Assembly: GCF_000166415.1 (NCBI RefSeq)
Contig: NC_014654.1
Coordinates: 1,178,001-1,242,000, forward strand
Direction of reading: 5' to 3'
Length of the DNA: 64,000 nucleotides
Origin: Halanaerobium hydrogeniformans
GTDB lineage: Bacteria > Bacillota > Halanaerobiia > Halanaerobiales > Halanaerobiaceae
Position numbers and translations under genes: made by a program. The notes beneath the pieces were generated by a model. That model had not been told where the DNA came from. It made no database searches and saw only the letters and a list, made by a program, of their open reading frames with translations. This document shows positions 9,720-18,186 of this stretch, piece by piece. Position 1 is the first letter of the stretch. Every line of letters starts with the position of its first letter.

Positions 9720-10346
9720 ATGCAACCAGGGCCAGTTGAGATAATTCAATGTCCATATTGTGACAATAAATTTAAAAAGTCAACCTTAATGTCGGGTAAT
9801 ACTATTGGAGCTAAATTTTGGACTGATGGGAAAAGAGAAGCTCCAATGCTCCCTGATAGTGTTGTTGTAAGCTTTTGTGAAAAGTGCAGCGAATATTTCT
9901 GGGTAGAAGATGCCAAAAAAATTGATCAGGTTTTATATGACAGTGATAAATATTCAGATTTAGAGTTTTTGAAAGATTTAACTTTAGAAGAATATATTTA
10001 TGCCTTAAAGCAAATAGACATTCGCAGTGATGACGATACTTTTTATCTATTAAGACAAATTTGGTGGAAATATAATGATTATTATCGCAAGAATAATGAG
10101 GCAGAATTATCGCAAGATGTAGAGAAAATAATGCCGGATCTATTGGAAAAATTATTAAATGTTTTTGATGAAAACGATGATAATCATCTATTGATGAAAG
10201 GAGAATTATTGAGAGAATTGGGTCAATTTGAAAAAGCTAAAGTAACTTTAAATAAAATATCTTCAGATGAATATGACAAAGTAAAACAAATTATAATAGA
10301 CTTAGCAAAAAATGAAGTTTCAGAATTAAGGGAATTAAAATTTTAA
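9720..10346 (+). CDS. Zinc-ribbon protein with helical C-terminus, unknown function
   Basis: This 208-residue protein follows a perfect AAAGGAGG, 20 bases after the broken DUF91 gene. Four cysteines in CPYC (about residue 11) and CEKC (about residue 53) form a likely zinc site. The remaining 140 residues look helical and repeat-like; LLMKGELLRELGQFEKAKVTLNKI resembles one tetratricopeptide unit. I do not recognise a named family. It could be a protein-binding adaptor, but this is a guess from the domain types. Confidence 0.65.
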   Translation: MQPGPVEIIQCPYCDNKFKKSTLMSGNTIGAKFWTDGKREAPMLPDSVVVSFCEKCSEYFWVEDAKKIDQVLYDSDKYSDLEFLKDLTLEEYIYALKQIDIRSDDDTFYLLRQIWWKYNDYYRKNNEAELSQDVEKIMPDLLEKLLNVFDENDDNHLLMKGELLRELGQFEKAKVTLNKISSDEYDKVKQIIIDLAKNEVSELRELKF

Positions 10347-10403
10347 TTCTATGAAAAAAATTCTAAGCAGGTTTAAATTTTAAAATGAAAGGAATTTAGA
10401 GTA

Positions 10404-10703
10404 ATGGATGAAAAATTAAATAAAATTCCTAAAGAAGATGCTAATTGGATGGAAATACAAGAATTTAGTCTTAGTTTTAACGGTTATGATTATTGGGGCA
10501 GCTTCGAAAAAGCAGCTGATATTGCAAATCAGCATTACAATAGATATGAAAAAGATAATATTATTTCTAATAATATGGAAGTGTTGAGAACATCTTTATT
10601 TTTCGAACAAAGAAGATATCGTCACTTTGGATCTGATCCTGGACCTGAGACAATGAAATATTTAAGAAAGATTATTAAGAAAATCAAAGAATTAGTTAAG
10701 TGA
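10404..10703 (+). CDS. Small unknown protein, possibly cut short by an in-frame TGA
   Basis: This is a 99-codon frame starting at ATG 10404 after GAAAGGAA. The product is acidic at the start and basic at the end and matches nothing I know. After the TGA at 10701 the same frame stays open for 26 more codons rich in D, E and N, to TAG at 10782. This reads like coding sequence. A TGG-to-TGA change would explain it. It lies 57 bases after the zinc-ribbon gene and is probably in the same transcript. Confidence 0.5.
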   Translation: MDEKLNKIPKEDANWMEIQEFSLSFNGYDYWGSFEKAADIANQHYNRYEKDNIISNNMEVLRTSLFFEQRRYRHFGSDPGPETMKYLRKIIKKIKELVK

Positions 10704-10940
10704 ATATCTATAGATGAAGATGAGAATAATATTAATTTCTTAGAGATAATAGTGGAAGAGTATATAAATTGGGATTGGACCTAGGTCAATATCAACTTTA
10801 TTTAAACCATCTAACAAGAAATATAATCAAGAAATTTAAAGGAGAGTTTCATGTCTAAATTTGTAAATTTTAGCTTACCATGATAAACTAAAAATGAGAA
10901 GAATGTTAAAATCTTCTCATATGATTACTGGTGAAAATAT
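10704..10940. other. Gap before the Trk operon, gene remnants only
   Basis: Bases 10704-10784 may be the tail of the preceding frame after its TGA. At 10837-10883 a good GGAGAG site is followed by an 11-codon frame (MSKFVNFSLP), which may be the start of a lost gene. At 10893-10921 a 9-bp hairpin (ATGAGAAGA with TCTTCTCAT) has no T-run and is not a clear terminator. Confidence 0.35.
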
Positions 10941-10969
10941 TTGACAAAATAATTATAATATGTTTTAAT
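10941..10969 (+). promoter_or_regulatory. Sigma-A type promoter of the riboswitch-Trk operon
   Basis: TTGACA at 10941 and TTTAAT at 10964 are separated by 17 bases. Transcription would begin near 10976, about 20 bases before the riboswitch aptamer. Confidence 0.6.
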
Positions 10970-10994
10970 AATATGAAAAGAAAATATTTCTGTT

Positions 10995-11093
10995 GTCTAA
11001 TCTCAATTGAGAGCGGGGGACCCACTTTTTTGGGGCGAATCTAAATTTTAGAAGAAGACCTTTACTTCTAGCCCGACAGCTAACTCCGTAGAC
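10995..11093 (+). promoter_or_regulatory. c-di-AMP riboswitch (ydaO-yuaA class) aptamer
   Basis: The aptamer shows the hallmark strings of this class in order: GAGCGGGGGACCCA at 11011, GGGGCGAAT at 11032 and CCCGACAGCTAACTCCGTAG at 11072. GTCTA at 10995 pairs with TAGAC at 11089 as the closing helix. In known members, cyclic di-AMP binding stops transcription. It lies in front of a terminator and then the kinase-Trk operon. That agrees with the known role of c-di-AMP in limiting potassium uptake. Confidence 0.92.
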
Positions 11094-11155
11094 TTTAAAT
11101 AAAGGACAGACTTTATGCCACCATTATGCTATTTTTTGGTGAACTTAACTATTGG

Positions 11156-11184
11156 CACTACAGTCTATCTGTGGTGTTTTTTTT
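11156..11184 (+). terminator. Riboswitch-controlled intrinsic terminator
   Basis: CACTACAG (11156) pairs with CTGTGGTG (11169) around a five-base loop and is followed by eight T. It is the expression platform between the aptamer and the kinase gene. Confidence 0.88.
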
Positions 11185-11232
11185 ATTTTTAATTATATTT
11201 AAAGAAAAATATATTATTTAGGAGTGTAAAAA

Positions 11233-13074
11233 ATGAATATTAAAACTTTAAAGGGTAAAATGCTCCTTGGTTTTGCAGTGATGATAATCATTATAGCTGG
11301 AGTTGTAGTCTGGAGTATTTATAACTTTGAAATTCTTTCAAATGCTATCAATGATATTATGGTGGAAAACTATAGAAGTATTACAGCCAGTGATGCTATG
11401 GTTGAGGCACTAGAGCGTCAGGATAGTGCTTTACTATTATTAATTCGAGCACCTGAAGATCAGGGTCAGGAAATATTTAGAAGCAATCAAAAGGAATTTT
11501 ACACCTGGCTGGCCAGAGCAGAAGATAATATTACAATTGAGGGTGAAGGAGAAATCTTGTCCAGGATAAATGATAACTATTTTAATTTTATTACAAGCTT
11601 TGATAATTTTTTTATTGCTTCACCTGGAACAGACGAAACAGGAGAACGCTGGGAAATATATAATGAAGAACTCCTACCTACTTTTACAGAAATAAAAGAA
11701 GATATTCGAGAACTTAGAGAAATAAACCGTGAGGAAATGGTAAATGCTCAGCTAGGTGCTGACTCTAGAGCCAACCAGGCAATAATCTATACAATTGTAC
11801 TTGCGTTATTGGTCACAGTTTTCTCGCTTATTTTTGCCTTTCATCTTACAAAACAGATATTGCGGCCAATTAAAGAACTGGGAAAAGGTATTAAAGAAGT
11901 AGCTGCAAGAAATTTTCAGCAGAAAGTTGAAGTCGCTTCTGAAGATGAGATTGGTGTTCTGGCTGATGAATTTAATGAAATGATTTCAAAATTGCAGGAA
12001 TATGAAAAATTAAATGTAAAAAAATTATTGATAGAAAAAGAAAAATCAGAAGCAGTAGTAAATAATCTGAGCAGTCCTTTAATAGTTACAGATATTGAGC
12101 ATAAAATTGTTTTAATTAACGAAACCGCTAGAGAATTATTTTCACTAAAAAATGACGTTGTTGGGACTCACTTTTTAAAAGTTATAAAAGCAGAAGAAAT
12201 TTTTGAACATATTAAAAATCCTGAAGCTAAAGAAGAAAAAACTTTTATCTTAAAGAAAAACGATAAAAAAAGACATTATAGGATTTCTACTAAACAGGTA
12301 ATTGATGAAGATGAAGAATATCAATTTACTGTTACCCTCTTAGAAGATATTACTCGATTAAAAGAAATTGATAATATGAAATCTGAGTTTGTTTCTACTG
12401 TATCTCATGAATTTAGAACACCTCTTACATCTATGAATATGGGATTAAGTATGGTAATTAATGAAGATACTGGAGAATTAAATGAGGAGCAGCATGAATT
12501 GTTAGAAGCTGCTTATGAAGATGTTGAGCGGCTAACAGAACTGGTTAATGATCTACTTGATCTCTCAAAAATTGAATCCGGTAAAATTGAAATGGAATTT
12601 GATAAGGTTGATGTCAATGATATTATTGAAAAAACACTAAATCCATTCTTTAAACAGGCAGAAGAAAAAGATATAGAGCTTAAATTTAAGCAGTCAGAGG
12701 AAAATGTTTTTGCCTATGCAGATCCTTCAAAAATCAGCTGGGTTATTTCTAATTTGATTGGAAATGCACTTCGTTATGCTGAACAGGGTAAAATAGAAGT
12801 AGATGCAGAAATTAAAGGTAGAAGGGTTTTGGTTTCTGTAGCAGATAATGGCCCGGGAATTCCAAAAGAATATCAGGCAAAAATATTTGAGAAATTTGTG
12901 AGGACAGGTAATGATCAGGACGAAAAGAGTGGAACTGGTCTTGGCCTGGCTATTGCAAAAGAGATAATTACGGCCCATAATGGTAGGATCTGGTTTGATA
13001 GCGAAGAAGGAGAAGGCTCTACCTTTTCATTTTACATTCCAAGATATGGCTATCAGGAGGAAGATAATGAGTAA
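11233..13074 (+). CDS. Membrane sensor histidine kinase (HAMP-PAS-HisKA-HATPase)
   Basis: This 613-residue kinase has a membrane segment at about 10-28, an extracytoplasmic helical sensor domain of about 155 residues, and a second segment at about 185-205. HAMP follows, then a PAS domain (about 270-370), the phospho-acceptor box SHEFRTPLTS with His392, and an ATPase domain with N, G1 (DNGPGIP) and G2 (GTGLGLAIAK) boxes. It should autophosphorylate and pass phosphate to the two receivers encoded just downstream. It overlaps the next gene by 8 bases. It is the first gene after the c-di-AMP riboswitch, so its supply should fall when c-di-AMP is high. The signal is unknown; osmotic or potassium state is suggested by the operon. 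Confidence 0.93.
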   Translation: MNIKTLKGKMLLGFAVMIIIIAGVVVWSIYNFEILSNAINDIMVENYRSITASDAMVEALERQDSALLLLIRAPEDQGQEIFRSNQKEFYTWLARAEDNITIEGEGEILSRINDNYFNFITSFDNFFIASPGTDETGERWEIYNEELLPTFTEIKEDIRELREINREEMVNAQLGADSRANQAIIYTIVLALLVTVFSLIFAFHLTKQILRPIKELGKGIKEVAARNFQQKVEVASEDEIGVLADEFNEMISKLQEYEKLNVKKLLIEKEKSEAVVNNLSSPLIVTDIEHKIVLINETARELFSLKNDVVGTHFLKVIKAEEIFEHIKNPEAKEEKTFILKKNDKKRHYRISTKQVIDEDEEYQFTVTLLEDITRLKEIDNMKSEFVSTVSHEFRTPLTSMNMGLSMVINEDTGELNEEQHELLEAAYEDVERLTELVNDLLDLSKIESGKIEMEFDKVDVNDIIEKTLNPFFKQAEEKDIELKFKQSEENVFAYADPSKISWVISNLIGNALRYAEQGKIEVDAEIKGRRVLVSVADNGPGIPKEYQAKIFEKFVRTGNDQDEKSGTGLGLAIAKEIITAHNGRIWFDSEEGEGSTFSFYIPRYGYQEEDNE

Positions 13075-13465
13075 AATTCTAGTAGTAGATGACGAAAAAA
13101 ATATTAGACTGGTTGTTGGTAAATGTCTGGAAAAAGCTGGTTTTGAGGTAGATTATGCTGTTAACGGAGTTGAAGCAGTTGATAAAGCGAATGATATAGG
13201 CCCTGATTTAATATTACTCGATTTAAGACTGCCGAAAATGAATGGTTTTTTAGTGCTAGAAGCTTTAAAAAGTGATTCAGCAACTGTGGATATACCAGTA
13301 ATTATATTATCTGCCCTGTCTGAAGAAGACGATGTTCAAAAAGCTATTTCTTCAGGTGCTGAGGATTTTTTAGTTAAACCTATCAGTCAGGATAATTTAC
13401 TAACAGCAGTAGAAGAAAATAATAATAATATAGAAATAAAGGAGGAAGATGATAATGAAAAATAA
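13067..13465 (+). CDS. Stand-alone response regulator receiver
   Basis: This 132-residue protein is a receiver domain only. Acidic pocket D8/D9, phosphorylation site Asp52 (LILLDLRLP), and conserved T/S (IILSALS) and K (LVKP) are present. The start ATG at 13067 has AGGAGG nine bases before it; longer frames starting upstream are within the kinase gene. With no output domain, it may act by protein contact, as CheY does, or as a phosphate relay. Tight overlaps with both neighbours show translational coupling. Confidence 0.9.
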   Translation: MSKILVVDDEKNIRLVVGKCLEKAGFEVDYAVNGVEAVDKANDIGPDLILLDLRLPKMNGFLVLEALKSDSATVDIPVIILSALSEEDDVQKAISSGAEDFLVKPISQDNLLTAVEENNNNIEIKEEDDNEK

Positions 13466-14150
13466 AATCTTAATTGTTGATGATGAAAAGAATATTCGTT
13501 TAACTTTAAAAAAGGCCCTTTCTAATGCAGGTTATGAAGTCGAAACAGCTGTGAATGGAGAGGATGGACTTTCCAAATTAAAAGAAGAAGAAATACCAGT
13601 GGTGCTGCTTGATATGAAAATGCCAGGAATGGATGGGATCCAGTTTTTAAAAGAGGTAAAAAATGAGGGAATTAAAACTAAAATAATTTTGATAACGGGT
13701 TATGGTAGTGTTGAAACAGCAGTTGAAACTCTTAAATTAGGGGCTGTTGATTATCTGCGCAAACCATTTAAGCCAGAAGAGATTATTGGTATTGTTGAGG
13801 ATGTTTTTGAAAGGTATGAAGTAGAAAATAGTGAAAAAGAAGTAGAAAGTTTTGAAGAATATATAATGCTGGCAAAAAATGCAATTAATAAAAGAGATTT
13901 CTCAAAGGCAAAAGAAATGCTGCAGCAGGCTACATCTTTAAACTCTGAGAAACCTGAACCTTTCAATCTTCTTGGAATCATCTATGAGATGCAGCACAAA
14001 CAGGGAGAAGCAATGAAAATGTACAGAGCAGCTCTGGCACTCAATCCTGGTTATAAACCTGCAAATGAAAACATCGAAAGAGCAGGAGAGAGTATGGGTG
14101 CAGTTGATCTTGATGAATTAAATCTTGGAGATGATGAGGAGGAGCAATAG
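13455..14150 (+). CDS. Response regulator with tetratricopeptide tail
   Basis: This protein has about 231 residues. The receiver domain (1-120) has Asp53 in VVLLDMKMPGMDG and the NtrC-like string TGYGSVETAVETLKLGA. The tail has two TPR-like units, SKAKEMLQQATSLNSEKPEP and GEAMKMYRAALALNPGYKPA. No DNA-binding domain follows. ATG 13455 suits the GGAGG at 13441-13445; an ATG at 13449 is too close. It overlaps the first receiver gene. Output is probably through protein binding by the TPR tail, perhaps to the adjacent Trk proteins, which is inference. Confidence 0.88.
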   Translation: MKNKILIVDDEKNIRLTLKKALSNAGYEVETAVNGEDGLSKLKEEEIPVVLLDMKMPGMDGIQFLKEVKNEGIKTKIILITGYGSVETAVETLKLGAVDYLRKPFKPEEIIGIVEDVFERYEVENSEKEVESFEEYIMLAKNAINKRDFSKAKEMLQQATSLNSEKPEPFNLLGIIYEMQHKQGEAMKMYRAALALNPGYKPANENIERAGESMGAVDLDELNLGDDEEEQ

Positions 14151-14549
14151 ATGTTTATTGTTATTGTAGGTTGTGGTCGTACAGGTTCTTTGCTGGCGGG
14201 TAAGCTTTCTCGTTCTGGAAATGAAGTCGTTGTTATAGAAAAAAATCAAACTTCATTTTCTAATCTGCCTGTTGATTTTTCCGGCTTTGAAATAGAAGGT
14301 GATGCTGCTGAAAGAGATGTATTAATTGAAGGTAAAATAGAATCAGCAGATTTGTTAATAGTCAGCACTGGAGATGACCAGATAAACTATCTTGTGTCTC
14401 AAATGGCCAGGGTTAATTTTGATGTACCCAGGATTATGGTTAGAACTATAGATCCAGCAGTAGAGAAGATGTATGAAAATGAAGACCGATTTGAGATATT
14501 TTCTCAGATATCTCTTTTAGCTGAAAACATGATAAATAAAATTGAGTGA
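14151..14549 (+). CDS. TrkA/KtrA-type RCK_N protein, N-domain only
   Basis: This 132-residue Rossmann-fold protein has the nucleotide motif GCGRTGSLLAGKL and a later acidic end to the beta strand (VVVIEKN). It lacks the usual RCK_C domain, so it is about half the length of a full KtrA. The ATG follows the previous stop directly, with GAGGAGC as ribosome site. Proteins of this type bind ATP/ADP or NAD(H) and gate Trk/Ktr channels. With the next gene it probably forms a mixed regulatory ring on TrkH. Confidence 0.87.
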   Translation: MFIVIVGCGRTGSLLAGKLSRSGNEVVVIEKNQTSFSNLPVDFSGFEIEGDAAERDVLIEGKIESADLLIVSTGDDQINYLVSQMARVNFDVPRIMVRTIDPAVEKMYENEDRFEIFSQISLLAENMINKIE

Positions 14550-14566
14550 GAAGGGATGAGATAGCT

Positions 14567-15229
14567 ATGGAAATCATAATGATTGGGGGAGGAAAATTAA
14601 TTTATCATCTTGCCAAAAAATTAATTTCTAAGGGCCATTTTGTAACTATTATCAATAAAGATAAAAAGCTTGCTGAAGATTTAGCTAGAGAAATAAATGC
14701 GACAGTAGTTTTTGGTGATGCAACTGATCAAAAAGTTTTAGAAGACGCCGGTGCCTATCAGGCAGATAACTTAGTTTCCTTAACCCAGAAAGATCAAACT
14801 AATCTTTTTATATGTAAGATGGCAATGGATTATTTCGGTGTAGATAGAACTACAGCTCTGGTAAATAGTCCAGATAATGTGGAATTATTTAATATCTTAG
14901 GGGTCACAGGTATATTTAACATCACTGATTTAATTAGTTCAATAATAGAACAGACTGTAATTTCAGAAGATGTAAGTAACCTGACAATGATTGAAGAGGG
15001 AAAATTAAGTATCTTTCAGGTTGAGGTGTCCCCTGATTCCGAAGCTGTGGGAAAAGAAATTAAAGAAATAGACCTCCCCCTCACTATTGTTTTAGGTGGT
15101 ATTGTTAGGGATGGAGATATTTCTATTCCTAGAGGCGGTACGAAGATACAGGCTAGAGACAAAATAGTTATAATTTCTCTGCCAGAAGAACAGGCAAAAG
15201 CTATTGAAGTTTTTGGTGGTGAAGAATAA
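14567..15229 (+). CDS. trkA: TrkA/KtrA-type potassium uptake regulator with RCK_N and RCK_C
   Basis: This protein of about 220 residues starts MEIIMIGGGKLIYHLAKKL, a Rossmann nucleotide motif (GGGKLIYHLA). The second half, from about residue 140, has the RCK_C pattern (VGKEIKEIDLP, IQARDKIVII). RCK_C domains are the site at which c-di-AMP binds KtrA and CpaA in Firmicutes, so control may act on protein as well as RNA. An upstream GTG at 14546 is in frame, but the ATG at 14567 gives the normal family start. The gene is two bases from trkH. Confidence 0.9.
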   Translation: MEIIMIGGGKLIYHLAKKLISKGHFVTIINKDKKLAEDLAREINATVVFGDATDQKVLEDAGAYQADNLVSLTQKDQTNLFICKMAMDYFGVDRTTALVNSPDNVELFNILGVTGIFNITDLISSIIEQTVISEDVSNLTMIEEGKLSIFQVEVSPDSEAVGKEIKEIDLPLTIVLGGIVRDGDISIPRGGTKIQARDKIVIISLPEEQAKAIEVFGGEE

Positions 15230-15230
15230 A

Positions 15231-16715
15231 ATGAAATATAAAAAGTTGCTTATTTCTCGTTACTATTTAATTTCAAAATATACCGGCATTATAATTATTT
15301 TTGCCGGTGCTGCTATACTTTCTCCTCTTTTATTTTTGCTGGCTTATCCAGAAGAAAGTATGCTTGCTCCCCACTTTTTGCTGGCAGGTGGACTTTCAAT
15401 ACTGACAGGATTAATATTATTTATTTATGGAAGTAAATATCAGACAGAGAATGTAGAATTATCTTTAAATGAGGGAAGTATAATTGTTATATTTTCCTGG
15501 CTGGGAGCAATATTTTTTTCTGCAATACCGTTTGTAACGATCTTAAATATGAGCTGGACTCATTCGATTTTTGAGGTGGTAAGTGGCTGGACAACAACTG
15601 GATTATCACTTGTTGATGTTACCACAGCTCCTAAATTAATTTTAATCTGGCGCTCGATTATGCAGTTTTTTGGTGGAGCTAGTCTGGCAGTAATTGCACT
15701 GTCATCACTGCTGCCTGTACATGGAATGGGGCTTTATATTGCAGAAGCAAGAAGTGACAAACTTTTACCTCATGTAAAAAGATCAACAATGATGATAATG
15801 AAAATCTATACTTTTTATACTGCAGCCGGTATTTTCCTTTATTATATTGCCGGGATGCCTTTGTTTGATTCAATTAATCATTCTATGGCAGTAATTTCTA
15901 CCGGTGGATTTTCTACTCAAGTCGACAGTATAGGTCATTATAACAGTCTTTCTATCGAAGTTGTAACAATTGTTTTAATGTTTTTAGGAACTATCAATTT
16001 TGCAACTCACTATACATTGATTAAAGGTAAAATAAAGACATTTTTTAAAAATGCAGAAATTCGTCTGATGATTACTTTATTTACTCTACTAACACCAATT
16101 TTAATGTTTTTCTCATTAAATGCTTTATATCCCAGGTTAAGTGAGAATTTTAGGATTACTTTTTTCCAGATAATTACTGCTTTATCAACAACAGGTTTTT
16201 CAACTATTGCATTTGCTGGTTGGCCGGTTTTTGCTATCTTTATTATAGTTTTGATTATGCTGGTAGGTGGTGGAACAGGATCAACTGCGGGTGGTATTAA
16301 GCAGTACAGAATTTATCTAATTTTCAAATCAATTTACTGGGAAATTAAAGAACAATTTTTGCCAAGGAGAAGTGTAAGCAGCAATTATCTCTGGCGGGGA
16401 GAAAATAAATTTTATGTAAAAGATCAGCATGTAAAAGATGTAGCCAATTATATAATTTTGTATTTGTTTACCTTTTTTGTCGGAGTGGCAATACATACAG
16501 CTTATGGATATTCTTTATTAGAAAGCATGTTTGAGTTTGGTTCTGCTCTGGGAACTGTTGGGCTTTCAATTGGTCTAATTTCTCCAGAAGCACCAACAGG
16601 TATCATCTGGACTCAAACTATTGGTATGTTTTTAGGAAGGTTAGAGTTTTTCATTATTCTTTATGCCGGTATAAAATTATTTAAAGATGGAATTTACATT
16701 TCAAAACATAAATGA
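15231..16715 (+). CDS. trkH: TrkH/KtrB-type potassium transporter subunit
   Basis: This is a 494-residue, highly hydrophobic protein with the four-fold pore repeat of the family; segments such as GWTTTGLSLVD, STGGFSTQVDS, STTGFST and SALGTVGLSIG are the selectivity-filter loops with conserved glycines. It moves K+ into the cell, gated by the two TrkA-type proteins before it. ATG 15231 is chosen; a longer frame from TTG 15204 overlaps the previous gene. A terminator 50 bases downstream closes the operon. Confidence 0.94.
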   Translation: MKYKKLLISRYYLISKYTGIIIIFAGAAILSPLLFLLAYPEESMLAPHFLLAGGLSILTGLILFIYGSKYQTENVELSLNEGSIIVIFSWLGAIFFSAIPFVTILNMSWTHSIFEVVSGWTTTGLSLVDVTTAPKLILIWRSIMQFFGGASLAVIALSSLLPVHGMGLYIAEARSDKLLPHVKRSTMMIMKIYTFYTAAGIFLYYIAGMPLFDSINHSMAVISTGGFSTQVDSIGHYNSLSIEVVTIVLMFLGTINFATHYTLIKGKIKTFFKNAEIRLMITLFTLLTPILMFFSLNALYPRLSENFRITFFQIITALSTTGFSTIAFAGWPVFAIFIIVLIMLVGGGTGSTAGGIKQYRIYLIFKSIYWEIKEQFLPRRSVSSNYLWRGENKFYVKDQHVKDVANYIILYLFTFFVGVAIHTAYGYSLLESMFEFGSALGTVGLSIGLISPEAPTGIIWTQTIGMFLGRLEFFIILYAGIKLFKDGIYISKHK

Positions 16716-16766
16716 TTTTATACATTGTTTTGTCTAGAAAAATCAATTTGATAAAATGTAAATCAT

Positions 16767-16799
16767 AAAAGCGCTCTTCCCTTAGGATAGCGCTTTTTT
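16767..16799 (+). terminator. Intrinsic terminator after trkH
   Basis: AAAAGCGCT at 16767 pairs with AGCGCTTTT around a 13-base loop and a T-run follows. It ends the riboswitch-kinase-Trk operon. Confidence 0.85.
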
Positions 16800-17117
16800 A
16801 AGTTCAATATGTACCTAAATTTGAGCTTTTAATTTTTTAAGAACCATAAGTTTTTATTAATTTAGCTTTTATGATATAATTTAAGCAACTTAAAATTTAC
16901 ATTAAAAGTATAATAAGGAAAAATTATATCAATTCGTCAGCAATTTTAAAAAACTTTAGCAGAAAAAAAGAAATTCAGCATTAGCTTGACCGATATTATA
17001 AAAATATCACTTCTCTCATTATTAGAGCTGGATATTGAGATTGCTGTTGGATTGTTTTCATTTTACTTGCATTAATTGCTTTAATTAAATATCATTATAT
17101 GAAAGGAGATGATATTT
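16800..17117. other. Gap between trkH and the YeeE pair
   Basis: No intact gene is visible. A TATAAT at about 16874 could be a -10 box. Bases about 16990-17105 can be read as a short membrane-helix-like stretch with stops, perhaps a gene relic; I could not identify it. GAAAGGAG at 17101-17108 serves the next gene. Confidence 0.3.
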
Positions 17118-17630
17118 ATGACTCAGTTGATTTTTGCAGGACGCTGGTCACCATATCTTGTGGGTACTTTCATAGGTGTGTTAAGCTGGTTATCCTTTAT
17201 TATTTCTAAAAAACCTTTAGGAACTTCTACTTCCTATGCCAGAGTTTCCTCTAGATTAGGAGCTCTCTTTCTTGGAGATAAAGTTTATGACTGGAAATAT
17301 TACAAACAGTATAAACCTGTACTGGAATGGCAGATTATGCTGGTGATCGGAATAGTCATTGGCAGCTTTATTTCAGCAGTACTTTCTGGGCAGTTCAGTT
17401 TAACTTTTATACCTCTGACAGATTTTGAGTCTATCTTGAATCAGAATATACTGGGCAGGATATTTTCTGCTTTTTCAGGTGGTATTTTATTAGGTTTTGG
17501 TGCTCGCTGGGCAGGTGGCTGTACAAGTGGTCATGGGATCAGTGGTGCTCTTCAGTTGAGTATTGCCAGCTGGATAAGCCTGATTTCTTTTTTTGTTGGT
17601 GGAGTTGTAACTGCACTTTTAATACTTTAA
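17118..17630 (+). CDS. YeeE/YedE-family membrane protein, first half-unit
   Basis: This 170-residue protein has about four membrane segments. It carries the conserved cysteine motif GCTSGHGISG near residue 135, typical of YeeE/YedE (TsuA-like) proteins that take up thiosulfate or other sulfur species. The ATG at 17118 is chosen because the AAAGGAG site touches the earlier ATG at 17109. The partner half-unit follows 18 bases downstream, so together they match one full-length transporter. Confidence 0.85.
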   Translation: MTQLIFAGRWSPYLVGTFIGVLSWLSFIISKKPLGTSTSYARVSSRLGALFLGDKVYDWKYYKQYKPVLEWQIMLVIGIVIGSFISAVLSGQFSLTFIPLTDFESILNQNILGRIFSAFSGGILLGFGARWAGGCTSGHGISGALQLSIASWISLISFFVGGVVTALLIL

Positions 17631-17648
17631 TGGGGCAGGTGAATATAA

Positions 17649-18185
17649 ATGGAAAGTAAGCTTAGATTGATGAAGGGACTTGGCACGGGAATTGTTTTTG
17701 GTTTTTTTCTGCAGCGCGGTGGAGTAACAGATTATAATGTATTGGTTGGTCAGCTGCTTTTAGAAGATTTTACTGTAGCCAAGATAATTTTAACGGCTGT
17801 AGTTGTAGGAATGATCGGTGTTCATTTTTTAAGTGAGAGAAACATTATTGAGCTGAAACCTAAATCCGGTTCTCTAAGGCGGACTATCCCAGGAGGTTTG
17901 ATTTTTGGTGCCGGTTTTGCTCTGCTTGGCTATTGTCCGGGTACTATTGCTGGAGCCATTGGTCAGGGCAGTATAGATGCTCTTATCCCTGGACTTTTAG
18001 GGATAGTTACAGGTTCATTCTTTTTTGCAGCCTTTTATGAGAAATTTAGTGATTCAATAGATAAGAATACCTTTAAAGTGAATACATTGCCTGAGCTACT
18101 TAAGATTAATCACTGGAAGATTATCATTCCCCTATCAGCTGTGATTATTATATTTTTAGTCTGGCTTGAAGGCATAGGGTTTTAA
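17649..18185 (+). CDS. YeeE/YedE-family membrane protein, second half-unit
   Basis: This 178-residue protein with about five membrane segments has the second conserved cysteine motif, LLGYCPGTIAGA (about residue 97), and the N-terminal FLQRGGVTDYN typical of the family. The GGGGCAGGTG before it is a usable ribosome site. With the previous gene it would form the thiosulfate or sulfur-compound channel. The next gene starts one base after its stop, so all three are coupled. Confidence 0.85.
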   Translation: MESKLRLMKGLGTGIVFGFFLQRGGVTDYNVLVGQLLLEDFTVAKIILTAVVVGMIGVHFLSERNIIELKPKSGSLRRTIPGGLIFGAGFALLGYCPGTIAGAIGQGSIDALIPGLLGIVTGSFFFAAFYEKFSDSIDKNTFKVNTLPELLKINHWKIIIPLSAVIIIFLVWLEGIGF

Positions 18186-18186
18186 G

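Noticed and set aside
10893-10921. Hairpin ATGAGAAGA/TCTTCTCAT as a terminator
   Set aside because: The 9-bp stem is perfect but no T-run follows, and it lies 20 bases before the riboswitch promoter. It may be chance or an operator.
16990-17105. Small membrane protein gene before the YeeE pair
   Set aside because: A hydrophobic stretch can be read, but it contains a stop, has no start or ribosome site, and matches nothing I know.
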